From JAEDES01 sp964470055 (GTDB lineage: Bacteria > Bacillota_I > Bacilli_A > RF39 > UBA660), in the NCBI GenBank assembly GCA_964470055.1, contig CAYXZZ010000017.1:1-26046 (forward strand): a stretch of DNA of 26,046 nucleotides. Reading direction: 5' to 3'. The notes beneath the pieces were generated by a model, which made no database searches, was not told the DNA's origin, and saw only the letters and a list, made by a program, of their open reading frames with translations. Shown in pieces: positions 15,268 to 21,876 of this stretch. A program made the translations under genes and the position numbers. Positions within the stretch are counted from its first letter, which is position 1; each line of letters opens with the position of its first letter.

Positions 15268-17388
15268 CTAATAAACCATTCCGCCCCATTCTACAGCGAC
15301 AAAACCTTTTCTCTGAAATTTAATCAAACTCTGCTTTTTAATACTAACTTTCTTATCAACTTTCTTAATATGAATACTTAATCTAAGTAAAGAATCAGGT
15401 TCCGGACTAATAAGTAATTTATTATAACTTTCTCTTTCCTCAGTAAATTCAAAATAAACCAAACTTTTCTCATTCTTTTCCAAAATAGGCAACCAATACA
15501 TTATAAACTCATTACGTTCATAATCACTAAGTCCAATATAACTTAACTTATCCTCTAAAAACTCAATTGCCTCATCTTTTTCAACATAAAACCCTTCGCT
15601 AAAGTCCACTTCATGAACTCTCTTCTCATCCCAATACAAAGCATAATATTTCTTTCCAAGTCTATCTGTCAAATTACCTTGACTATCAGCCGTAACTTGC
15701 CACTTTCCAACAAACTTAGGATAAGTAGTTTCTAATATCTCCAATCTCTCAAAACTAACAGTAACATTAGTCTCTTCTTCAGGATATAAATAAAGTACCG
15801 GCTTAGCCATTCCCCCACAAACAGCTTCTTTATAACTTCCCTCTTTAGTCGTCGGATCATATAACACTTCAATACAAGTATCTCCATTATTACTTACATC
15901 AACAAATTGGAATAAAGGTCCTTCATTATAAGCCAAACTATAATTAAGAGCACCTATATTATCAATTTTACCATAATCATATAAAACTTTTCCATCTATT
16001 TGAATTAATTTAACATTCTCTTCCTGACTAACAAGAATATAAATTCCATTAACTACTCCATATATCTTATCATACCCCTCAGTCAAATATTTATTGCCTG
16101 CGGTATCATAAATATAGCCAACATCATTATAATCCTTAGCCCAAATATAATTACCACTCTTATATAATTGCTTATATTCAAACGGAATAATAGTTTTATT
16201 AGTCGTATAATTAATTATTCCATAATTTCTCCCATCACTCGCAACTAACATATTATTTCCAATAGCCGAAATCGAATTATACATTCCAACTCCTAAAATC
16301 GTCGCGGAAGAAAACCAACTATACATCGGTGAAATCACTTGACTTTTATCCATCAAATTATATATTCCCCAATATCCACTAACATTTACCGCAACATAAT
16401 CCGTATCATAAGCATCATTAACTGTCACGATTGGAAAAACTTCAGTATAATTTAAATTTGGCAATGCCTTCTCATCAGTCTTATAATTCATCATCTGAAC
16501 TCGATACTCTGAATCAAAGTAAAAAACATAATCACTATAATCCGCTAGTAACACAGGATCACTATACGCACTTCCACAATGTACAACATATTTAGTATAT
16601 TTACTAGTATCCTTAGGCTTTGTAAGAGTAGCCGCTAAACTAACATTATTAACATATACTTCTAAAATTTCATCACTAGACTCAATTTCCTCTTGCTTTT
16701 CTCCATAACTAGCACTAGTCTTTATACCATTAACACTACATTTATTAAGATAAACCTTACCATCTTTATAAACCTCATGTGTACTGCATTTTATCGTCTC
16801 ATCAAATTCTACTAACTTAACCGCATCTTCATACGTCAATAACACTGTCTGTTGTGAATAATAAACTCCTATAATTCCTTCAATTGCCTCCCCATAGTGT
16901 TTAACTACCTCGGCTCTTTCTTCTTCAGTTAACTCCTTTTCATCAACTATAACAGTTTTATCATCCTCTTTAAAATATTTATAAATAAATACTCCACTTA
17001 TACCACAAACAATCAAAATAACAATAATTAATATTATAATTATTACTTTACTCTTCTTATTTTTCTTCTTAGGAGTAACTTTCTCATTTTGTACTTTACT
17101 TATATTTTCTTCTGTAACAACTTTATTTTCCTTAGTATTTTCTTCTTTCTCAGATTGAGTAGCAGTATTTTCATCCGCATTTTCAACATCATCTTTCATA
17201 TCTAAAAGTTCAGTAATTGATTCCTCACTATCAAAAATTTTAGTATCAGTATCTTCTAACTTTTTAAATACCTTAGTTGTCTCCTCAATCTTTTCTTCTT
17301 TCAAAGAAATATCATTTTCTTTTTTACTTTGTTCTAACTTTTTTATCTGCTCATCCAAATTTTCAATCGTATCATTTTTCTCTTCCAC
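15268..17388 (-). CDS. single-pass envelope protein with WG-like repeats and EWGG domain
   Basis: The 706-residue protein begins with about 105 acidic, lysine-rich cytoplasmic residues likely to form coiled coil, then a polybasic patch and one membrane helix at 114-137. The exterior part includes WG-like beta repeats at about 330-480 (GYWGIYNLMDKSQVISP, NYGIINYTTNKTIIPF, DVGYIYDTAGN, VKLIQIDGKVLYDYG), consistent with a propeller. A distinct C-terminal domain spans 528-704, opening with KPVLYLYPEEET and ending in FVAVEWGG. I remember that domain from clostridial and other surface proteins but know no function. Cysteines at 201, 217, 271, 505 and 524 lie on the exterior. The start is GTG (17386-17388) with AGGTG 9 nt upstream. 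It shares an operon with the DUF4176 gene. Confidence 0.75.
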   Translation of the reverse strand: MEEKNDTIENLDEQIKKLEQSKKENDISLKEEKIEETTKVFKKLEDTDTKIFDSEESITELLDMKDDVENADENTATQSEKEENTKENKVVTEENISKVQNEKVTPKKKNKKSKVIIIILIIVILIVCGISGVFIYKYFKEDDKTVIVDEKELTEEERAEVVKHYGEAIEGIIGVYYSQQTVLLTYEDAVKLVEFDETIKCSTHEVYKDGKVYLNKCSVNGIKTSASYGEKQEEIESSDEILEVYVNNVSLAATLTKPKDTSKYTKYVVHCGSAYSDPVLLADYSDYVFYFDSEYRVQMMNYKTDEKALPNLNYTEVFPIVTVNDAYDTDYVAVNVSGYWGIYNLMDKSQVISPMYSWFSSATILGVGMYNSISAIGNNMLVASDGRNYGIINYTTNKTIIPFEYKQLYKSGNYIWAKDYNDVGYIYDTAGNKYLTEGYDKIYGVVNGIYILVSQEENVKLIQIDGKVLYDYGKIDNIGALNYSLAYNEGPLFQFVDVSNNGDTCIEVLYDPTTKEGSYKEAVCGGMAKPVLYLYPEEETNVTVSFERLEILETTYPKFVGKWQVTADSQGNLTDRLGKKYYALYWDEKRVHEVDFSEGFYVEKDEAIEFLEDKLSYIGLSDYERNEFIMYWLPILEKNEKSLVYFEFTEERESYNKLLISPEPDSLLRLSIHIKKVDKKVSIKKQSLIKFQRKGFVAVEWGGMVY

Positions 17389-17446
17389 TAAACCATCACC
17401 TCTATTCTTTATCAGTATATCAAAAAAAAATAAAAATTAATAGCCC

Positions 17447-17470
17447 AAAAAAAAGAGGATTACTCCCCTT
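17447..17470 (-). terminator. terminator of tsf
   Basis: The minus strand pairs AAGGGGA with TCCTCTT (one G-U pair) around GTAA, followed by TTTTTT. It begins 11 nt after the tsf stop. Confidence 0.75.
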
Positions 17471-17481
17471 ATATCTTTAAA

Positions 17482-18354
17482 TTATCCATTAATTTGAGCC
17501 ATTACTTCTTCAGCAAAGTTATCTTGACGTTTTTCAATTCCTTCACCTACAGCAATTCTAACCATTGATAGAACTTCTCCACCATTGTTTTTAACATAGT
17601 CAGCAACACTTATTCCTGAATCTTTAATAAATGCTTGTTCAACTAAACATACTTCTTTATAGAATTTATTTAATCTACCAGTAACCATTTTTTCCGCTAT
17701 ATCTTCAGGTTTTCCTTCAGCCATAACTTGTTCTTTAATGATTTTTGCTTCTCTTTCAACAATTTCTGCTGGAATACTATCTCTGTTTAATCCAGTTGGG
17801 TTCATAGCACAAGCCTGCATTGCAACATCTTTTGCAACTTCTTCATTAGCACCTTTAACAACTACAACAGTACCAATTTTTCCACCCATATGTTTGTAAG
17901 TTCCAAAAACAGAATCATCTTCTTTTACAATTTTTTCAAATCTTCTGAAACTAATTTTTTCTCCAATTTTAGCAACTAAAGCAACTAGCTTATCATTAAT
18001 AGTTTCTCCACCGTCATTAATAGCTAAAACATCTTCAACAGTTTCAACATCATTTGCTAAAATTTGATCTGCTAGATAATCAACAAAATTAGTAAATCCT
18101 TCATTCTTAGCAACGAAATCTGTTTCAGAGTTAACTTCTAAAATAACTGCTGTATTTCCATCAACTTTAATTTGGCATAATCCTTCAGCAGCAATACGGC
18201 TTTCTTTCTTAGCAGCCTTTGCAATACCTTTTTCTCTTAACCAATCGATAGATTTTTCCATATCTCCATTATTTGCTTCTAAAGCCTTTTTACAATCAAG
18301 CATTCCAGCCCCAGTTTTTTCTCTTAATTCTTTTACATCACTTGCTTTAAACAT
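17482..18354 (-). CDS. tsf: translation elongation factor Ts
   Basis: EF-Ts exchanges GDP for GTP on EF-Tu. The 290-residue protein has the N-terminal UBA-like domain with VKELREKTGAGMLDCKKALE at about 8-27, and the TDFVAKNEGF motif at about 78-87 that contacts EF-Tu. Core segments are GKIGTVVVVKG and MQACAMNPTGLNRD, and the C-terminal module has KFYKEVCLVEQAFIKD. Length is normal. GAGGAGGA precedes the ATG. It lies behind rpsB as in most bacteria, but a terminator and its own promoter separate the two, so expression may be partly uncoupled. Confidence 0.98.
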   Translation of the reverse strand: MFKASDVKELREKTGAGMLDCKKALEANNGDMEKSIDWLREKGIAKAAKKESRIAAEGLCQIKVDGNTAVILEVNSETDFVAKNEGFTNFVDYLADQILANDVETVEDVLAINDGGETINDKLVALVAKIGEKISFRRFEKIVKEDDSVFGTYKHMGGKIGTVVVVKGANEEVAKDVAMQACAMNPTGLNRDSIPAEIVEREAKIIKEQVMAEGKPEDIAEKMVTGRLNKFYKEVCLVEQAFIKDSGISVADYVKNNGGEVLSMVRIAVGEGIEKRQDNFAEEVMAQING

Positions 18355-18388
18355 ATCTATGTCCTCCTCTTTGTTTTTTCCAATATTA

Positions 18389-18394
18389 ATTATA
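18389..18394 (-). promoter_or_regulatory. -10 element ahead of tsf
   Basis: A TATAAT on the minus strand sits 35 bp upstream of the tsf start, in the gap after the rpsB terminator. The -35 region is only a T-rich stretch. Confidence 0.45.
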
Positions 18395-18440
18395 ACTCAA
18401 TTTTATTTAATTTAAAAACATTTTTTAAACAAAACGATAC

Positions 18441-18463
18441 AAAAAAAGGATGGCACCCATCCT
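18441..18463 (-). terminator. terminator between rpsB and tsf
   Basis: AGGATGG-GTG-CCATCCT on the minus strand is a perfect 7-bp stem followed by TTTTTT. It would end or attenuate the infC-rpmI-rplT-rpsB transcript before tsf. Confidence 0.85.
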
Positions 18464-18485
18464 CCTACCTTGCATCACTAATTAA

Positions 18486-18595
18486 TTACTTAGTTAAAGC
18501 CTCGATAATTTCAGCCTTTTTCATTCCTGCAACGTTAATATCTTTTTCAGCAGCAACTTCTTTTAATTGAGCAACTGTCATTTTTGAGTAATCAA
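18486..18595. repeat. direct repeat copy A: SAP-like tail of rpsB
   Basis: The last ~107 nt of rpsB match the last ~107 nt of rplT (19502-19611) with about 12 mismatches counted by eye and no gaps. The encoded 35-residue tails differ at four positions. The region of similarity ends within the linker, just upstream of VDYSKM. Confidence 0.85.
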
Positions 18596-19403
18596 CAGTC
18601 TCTTCAACTGCTTCTTTAACTTCAACAACTTCTTCTACTTTAGCCTCTACTGCTTCTTCTTTCTTAGTTGCTTTTTTATCAGCCTTATTTTTATCTTCTT
18701 CACTAATATAATCAATCACTTCATTTCCATTAACTTCAGCAATAGCGTTTGTTAAAGCACCAATTAGTAATTTAACTGAACGTACAGCGTCATCATTACC
18801 TGGAATAACATAATCTACCATATCTGGATCACAGTTTGTATCTACGATACCAAATACTGGAATTCCTAAAATACGAGCCTCTTTAATTGCGATTTCTTCT
18901 TTACGAGGATCAACAATTACCATTGCTTGAGGCATTTTCTTCATTTCACGGATTCCTCTTAAGTTTTTAACTAATTTGTCGTATTCTTTTCTGATTTGGA
19001 TAACTTCTTTTTTAGGAAGTGCTTCGAATGTTCCATCTTTTTCCATGTTTTCGATTTCTTCCATTCTTCTAATTCTTGAACGGATAGTCTTGAAGTTAGT
19101 TAATGTACCACCTAACCATCTTTCATTTACAAAATAGTTATCTGTTCTTAAAGCACATTCTTCTGCCGCTTCTTGAGCCTGTTTCTTAGTTCCTACAAAT
19201 AAAACTTTACCACCAGCCTCTGCAATTTCCTTCATAGCAGCATAAGCCTCTTCTAATTTTTTAACTGTTTTTTGTAAATCGATAATATAAATATCATCTC
19301 TTGTAGTGAAGATGAATTCTCTCATCTTTGGATTCCATCTTCTCTTTTGGTGTCCAAATTGTACACCTGCTTCTAATAAATAATTCATTGATACAATTGT
19401 CAT
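18486..19403 (-). CDS. rpsB: 30S ribosomal protein S2 with C-terminal SAP/HeH-like domain
   Basis: Residues 1-235 are a standard S2 core: LLEAGVQFGHQKRRWNPKM, the FVNERWLGGTLTNFKTI block, MPQAMVIVDPRKE and GIPVFGIVDTNCDPD. It bridges the head and body of the 30S subunit. The protein then continues to 305 residues, well beyond the usual 230-260. A charged Lys/Glu/Val linker (236-268) is followed by a compact helix-extended-helix domain at 270-305 (YSKMTVAQLKEVAAE, then AGMKKAEIIEAL). The pattern resembles SAP, HeH or Rho_N nucleic-acid-binding domains. The same domain ends L20 in the neighbouring gene. AAGGAG precedes the ATG. It follows rplT by 98 nt without a visible terminator. Confidence 0.97.
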   Translation of the reverse strand: MTIVSMNYLLEAGVQFGHQKRRWNPKMREFIFTTRDDIYIIDLQKTVKKLEEAYAAMKEIAEAGGKVLFVGTKKQAQEAAEECALRTDNYFVNERWLGGTLTNFKTIRSRIRRMEEIENMEKDGTFEALPKKEVIQIRKEYDKLVKNLRGIREMKKMPQAMVIVDPRKEEIAIKEARILGIPVFGIVDTNCDPDMVDYVIPGNDDAVRSVKLLIGALTNAIAEVNGNEVIDYISEEDKNKADKKATKKEEAVEAKVEEVVEVKEAVEETVDYSKMTVAQLKEVAAEKDINVAGMKKAEIIEALTK

Positions 19404-19433
19404 ATATTTTTTCTCCTTCGTTTTTATCTCTTC

Positions 19434-19489
19434 TATTAGTTTCCACTACTCATCACCATATAGGCACTAGATAAGCAAATCCACTAATA
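19434..19489 (-). promoter_or_regulatory. candidate structured leader of rpsB
   Basis: In the rplT-rpsB gap, TATTAGT and ACTAATA (minus) can pair as a perfect 7-bp closing stem. A second helix, CTTATC with GATGAG (one G-U), forms inside. This could be an S2-responsive leader or a processing site. No promoter is evident here. Confidence 0.35.
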
Positions 19490-19501
19490 TGTCTATTTTT
19501 A

Positions 19502-19611
19502 CTATTTAGTTAAAGCCTCAACTATTTCAGCCTTTTTCATTCCAGCAACATCGATATTCTTTTCAGCAGCAACTTCTTTTAATTCAGCAACCGTCATTTT
19601 TGAATAATCAA
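19502..19611. repeat. direct repeat copy B: SAP-like tail of rplT
   Basis: This is the partner of the repeat at 18486-18595, about 1.0 kb away in the same orientation. The close DNA match, including third codon positions, implies recent duplication or ongoing gene conversion. Confidence 0.85.
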
Positions 19612-20086
19612 CTGCTTCTTTTACTTCTTCTTTTGTTTCTTTCTTAGCCGCAGTTTTAGTAGTCTTAGTTTCTTTTGCTGCTCCGATTGTTACTTCTTTT
19701 CCAGCAACTTCTTCAGATTTAGTAATCTTTCCAGCCTTACCATCTCTAGCAACTTTAACTAATTCACTAAACATTTTTGGATCATTAATAGCAATTTCTG
19801 ATAACATCTTTCTATTGATTTCAACACCGGCTTTATTTAATCCTTCAATAAATCTTGAATAACTAATGTCATTTTGACGGCATGCTGCATTGATACGAGT
19901 AATCCATAATTTTCTGAAATCCCTCTTCTTTTGTTTTCTATCTCTGAAAGCATATTGTCCAGAATGCATTAATTGTTCTTTTGCTGTTTTATATAATCTA
20001 TGTTTGCTACCAAAGTAACCTTTAGCCGCTTTTAATACTTTTTTATGACGAGCCTTAGTAACTGCTCCATTTTTAACTCTTGCCAT
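19502..20086 (-). CDS. rplT: 50S ribosomal protein L20 with C-terminal SAP/HeH-like domain
   Basis: Residues 1-118 are a complete L20, an early assembly protein of the 50S subunit: RHKKVLKAAKGYFGSKHRLY, FRDRKQKKRDFRKLWI, and INRKMLSEIAINDPKMF. A normal L20 stops near here. This one runs on to 194 residues through a Lys/Thr/Glu linker (119-158) into a helix-extended-helix domain at 160-194 (YSKMTVAELKEVAAE, then AGMKKAEIVEAL). That domain is nearly identical to the S2 tail. GAAGGAGG precedes the ATG. It is third in the infC-rpmI-rplT order, and in many Firmicutes L20 itself represses this operon through the leader. Confidence 0.97.
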   Translation of the reverse strand: MARVKNGAVTKARHKKVLKAAKGYFGSKHRLYKTAKEQLMHSGQYAFRDRKQKKRDFRKLWITRINAACRQNDISYSRFIEGLNKAGVEINRKMLSEIAINDPKMFSELVKVARDGKAGKITKSEEVAGKEVTIGAAKETKTTKTAAKKETKEEVKEAVDYSKMTVAELKEVAAEKNIDVAGMKKAEIVEALTK

Positions 20087-20111
20087 GTTTTTTCCTCCTT
20101 CAATTATTTAA

Positions 20112-20297
20112 TTAGATTAAATTCTTTAATCTGTTTTGATCTGCTTTACTTAAGTTAGATCCTTTTCTATTCTTTCTATTTACGCTTTGTGATTTAGAAC
20201 CAGTATTATGTCTGCTTCCAGGTTTTCCAATTTTAATATCATTTTTACGTTTAGTCATTACTTTAGCTGTACCTTTATGTGTTTTAATTTTTGGCAT
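20112..20297 (-). CDS. rpmI: 50S ribosomal protein L35
   Basis: The 61-residue, strongly basic protein of the large subunit begins MPKIKTHKGTAKVMT and ends SKADQNRLKNL, both characteristic. It is slightly shorter than the common 64-66 residues. AGGAGG precedes the ATG. It lies between infC (19 nt) and rplT (25 nt) in the classical three-gene operon. Confidence 0.97.
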   Translation of the reverse strand: MPKIKTHKGTAKVMTKRKNDIKIGKPGSRHNTGSKSQSVNRKNRKGSNLSKADQNRLKNLI

Positions 20298-20316
20298 ATT
20301 TTGTTTCCTCCTACTA

Positions 20317-20847
20317 TTATTTCTCTTTCTTTGGTACCAATAACATAGTCATTGTCTTACCATCTAATTTAGGCTTTTGCTCTATATCCGCATAATCTGT
20401 AACTCGAGATGCAAAACGTTCAAGAACTTCCTTACCTAATTCAGTATGTGCCATTTGACGACCCTTGAATCTAATTGTAAGTTTAATTCTATCACCTTTC
20501 TCTAAATACTTAGTAGCATTTCTAAGTTTAGTTTCAAAATCTCCTACGTCGATAACTGGTGATAATCTGAACTCTTTTAACTCAGACATATTAGCCTTTT
20601 GTTTCTTTAATGCTTCTTTTTCCTTCTTTTGTTTTTCGTAACGATACTTGTTATAATCCATTACCTTACAAACTGGTGGATTAGCATTAGGACTAAGTAA
20701 TACCAAGTCTAAAGCAGCATAAGATGCTAATGTCATAGCATCTTGAATTGACTTAACTCCAACTTGTTCTCCATTAGGACCAATAACTAATACTTCACGA
20801 GCCTTAATCTGTTCATTAATCAACAAGCCATTCTTATTGTTTGCGAT
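20317..20847 (-). CDS. infC: translation initiation factor IF-3 (ATC start)
   Basis: IF-3 keeps 30S subunits free and checks the start codon. The 176-residue product has the N-terminal domain (LINEQIKAREVLVIGPNGEQ, PPVCKVMDYNKYRYEKQKK) and C-terminal domain (KEFRLSPVIDVGDFETK, KLTIRFKGRQMAH). I place the start at the ATC at 20845-20847. GGAGGTG lies 7 nt before it, and the only in-frame ATG (20860-20862) overlaps that ribosome site and cannot use it. infC genes are known to begin with rare codons such as ATT, ATA or ATC, letting IF-3 limit its own synthesis. It is the first gene of infC-rpmI-rplT behind an attenuator leader. Confidence 0.95.
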   Translation of the reverse strand: MANNKNGLLINEQIKAREVLVIGPNGEQVGVKSIQDAMTLASYAALDLVLLSPNANPPVCKVMDYNKYRYEKQKKEKEALKKQKANMSELKEFRLSPVIDVGDFETKLRNATKYLEKGDRIKLTIRFKGRQMAHTELGKEVLERFASRVTDYADIEQKPKLDGKTMTMLLVPKKEK

Positions 20848-20867
20848 AAAAAACACCTCCATAAGTA

Positions 20868-21000
20868 AGAAAAGCGGATATAAATTTTATATCCACTCAA
20901 AAACCTAATATCATTATATAATTAATAATTAACATTGGCATTTGACCCATCGCTATTCGCTGATCAGGTGGATATAAATCTCTTTCCTTTTTTCTCGACT
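20868..21000 (-). promoter_or_regulatory. infC leader with terminator/antiterminator (L20-leader type)
   Basis: The leader ends in a terminator hairpin at 20874-20896 (GTGGATATAAA with TTTATATCCGC) followed by TTTTCTT, just ahead of the infC ribosome site. An upstream segment at 20968-20978 reads TTTATATCCAC on the minus strand and is perfectly complementary to the left arm, so it can form a competing antiterminator. The intervening CTGATCAGCGAATAGCGATGGGTC resembles the conserved part of Firmicute L20 leaders. L20-dependent attenuation is known for this operon in Bacillus subtilis. Its operation here is inferred. Confidence 0.75.
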
Positions 21001-21006
21001 AGTAAT

Positions 21007-21035
21007 ATTATATGCATCGACTACCATTTTGTCAA
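21007..21035 (-). promoter_or_regulatory. consensus promoter of the infC operon
   Basis: On the minus strand, TTGACA (21030-21035), a 17-bp spacer and TATAAT (21007-21012) match the sigma-A consensus at all twelve positions. It is the strongest promoter in the window. Confidence 0.9.
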
Positions 21036-21044
21036 CACTTTATT

Positions 21045-21800
21045 TTATTTTTTATAAAATGCTCCAGTAAAATGTCTACCTCGTTTGACTAATTGCTTAC
21101 TAGCCATACTATTTGAATAATAATTAGGATTTGTAATAGTATCATCCATATTATAAATAATTTTCCCTAAAGAAATATTTCTCATTAAAAACTGATAACT
21201 TAACACTTTCCGCATATCAATATGAAATAACCCATCATCTCCAAAATAAATACCCCTCTCCCACATCTTCTCATCAGTTGCCCAACTCGGGTATCTATCA
21301 TAAGTCCATGAATCAGCAGCACATGCCCCTACATATACTCTTAAATCATCATCTCTAGAAGCATACGCATCAACTAAAGCATCTGCTAACATCATTGGCA
21401 TTTTCTTATCAATCAAAGCCGCACTACAATGTGCAACTCCCATCACCTTTTGCCTTTCATCCGCCATAATAACAACAGGACAATCCGCTACTGCATGACC
21501 AATCACTACTTCAGGGACTTTATCAGTAATAAGCAAAATATCTTCCAAAATATTACTCCATCCATTTGGATTTGCTAAAACATAATCCCTAGTAATCTCA
21601 AAATAACTTCCACTTTGATGTTTCTGATCCGCCATAAACATTTTTCTGCCATCAAATCCATAATCAAAACCTAATTCAAGTCGATTTTGAAGAAACCTCT
21701 CCTCAATCATTTCTCTCGTAAAACTTTCTGGATAAAAACTCTTACTAGTATTCATATTTCCATATTTATTACCAGACTCAACTATTACAATATTTTCCAT
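21045..21800 (-). CDS. laccase-domain protein (PgeF/YfiH/YlmD-like), divergent
   Basis: The 251-residue protein matches the Cu-oxidase_4 / PgeF fold, whose members act in peptidoglycan editing or as purine nucleoside enzymes and use a His-Cys-His metal site. All three ligands appear conserved: H61 in DQKHQSGSY, C107 in AVADCPVVIM and H124 in GVAHCSAAL. The family's usual AHAGW is AHCSA here, and the C-terminal CT...FFSYRR region is replaced by TNPNYYSNSMAS and RGRHFTGAF. It therefore belongs to a divergent branch whose substrate I would not guess. The ATG at 21798-21800 follows GGGGTGG; eight upstream in-frame codons include that site. The perfect infC promoter begins only 10 bp past its stop codon. 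Confidence 0.75.
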   Translation of the reverse strand: MENIVIVESGNKYGNMNTSKSFYPESFTREMIEERFLQNRLELGFDYGFDGRKMFMADQKHQSGSYFEITRDYVLANPNGWSNILEDILLITDKVPEVVIGHAVADCPVVIMADERQKVMGVAHCSAALIDKKMPMMLADALVDAYASRDDDLRVYVGACAADSWTYDRYPSWATDEKMWERGIYFGDDGLFHIDMRKVLSYQFLMRNISLGKIIYNMDDTITNPNYYSNSMASKQLVKRGRHFTGAFYKK

Positions 21801-21851
21801 AGAACCACCCCAAATAGTCACCATATTATATCATAAACCAAAAAACAATGC

Positions 21852-21876
21852 AAAAAAACTGATCTAAATCAGTTTT
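21852..21876 (-). terminator. terminator of the prepilin-LRR gene, overlapping its stop codon
   Basis: The minus strand pairs AAAACTGAT with ATCAGTTTT (9 bp, 4-nt loop), followed by TTT. The final base of the TGA stop is the first base of the stem. Confidence 0.85.

Noticed and set aside
17277..17480. 67-codon plus-strand open frame at the tsf / envelope protein gap
   Set aside because: It is antisense to the Lys/Glu-rich N-terminus of the envelope protein and crosses the tsf terminator; it has no ribosome site.
20933..20972. tRNA-like or CRISPR-like structure in the infC leader
   Set aside because: The local inverted repeats are explained by the attenuator leader; there is no cloverleaf and no regularly spaced repeat.
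21040..21065. ATTTTAT/ATAAAAT palindrome at the end of the laccase-domain gene as a terminator
   Set aside because: It is followed by A residues rather than T residues on the minus strand, and it is pure AT, so a functional intrinsic terminator is unlikely.
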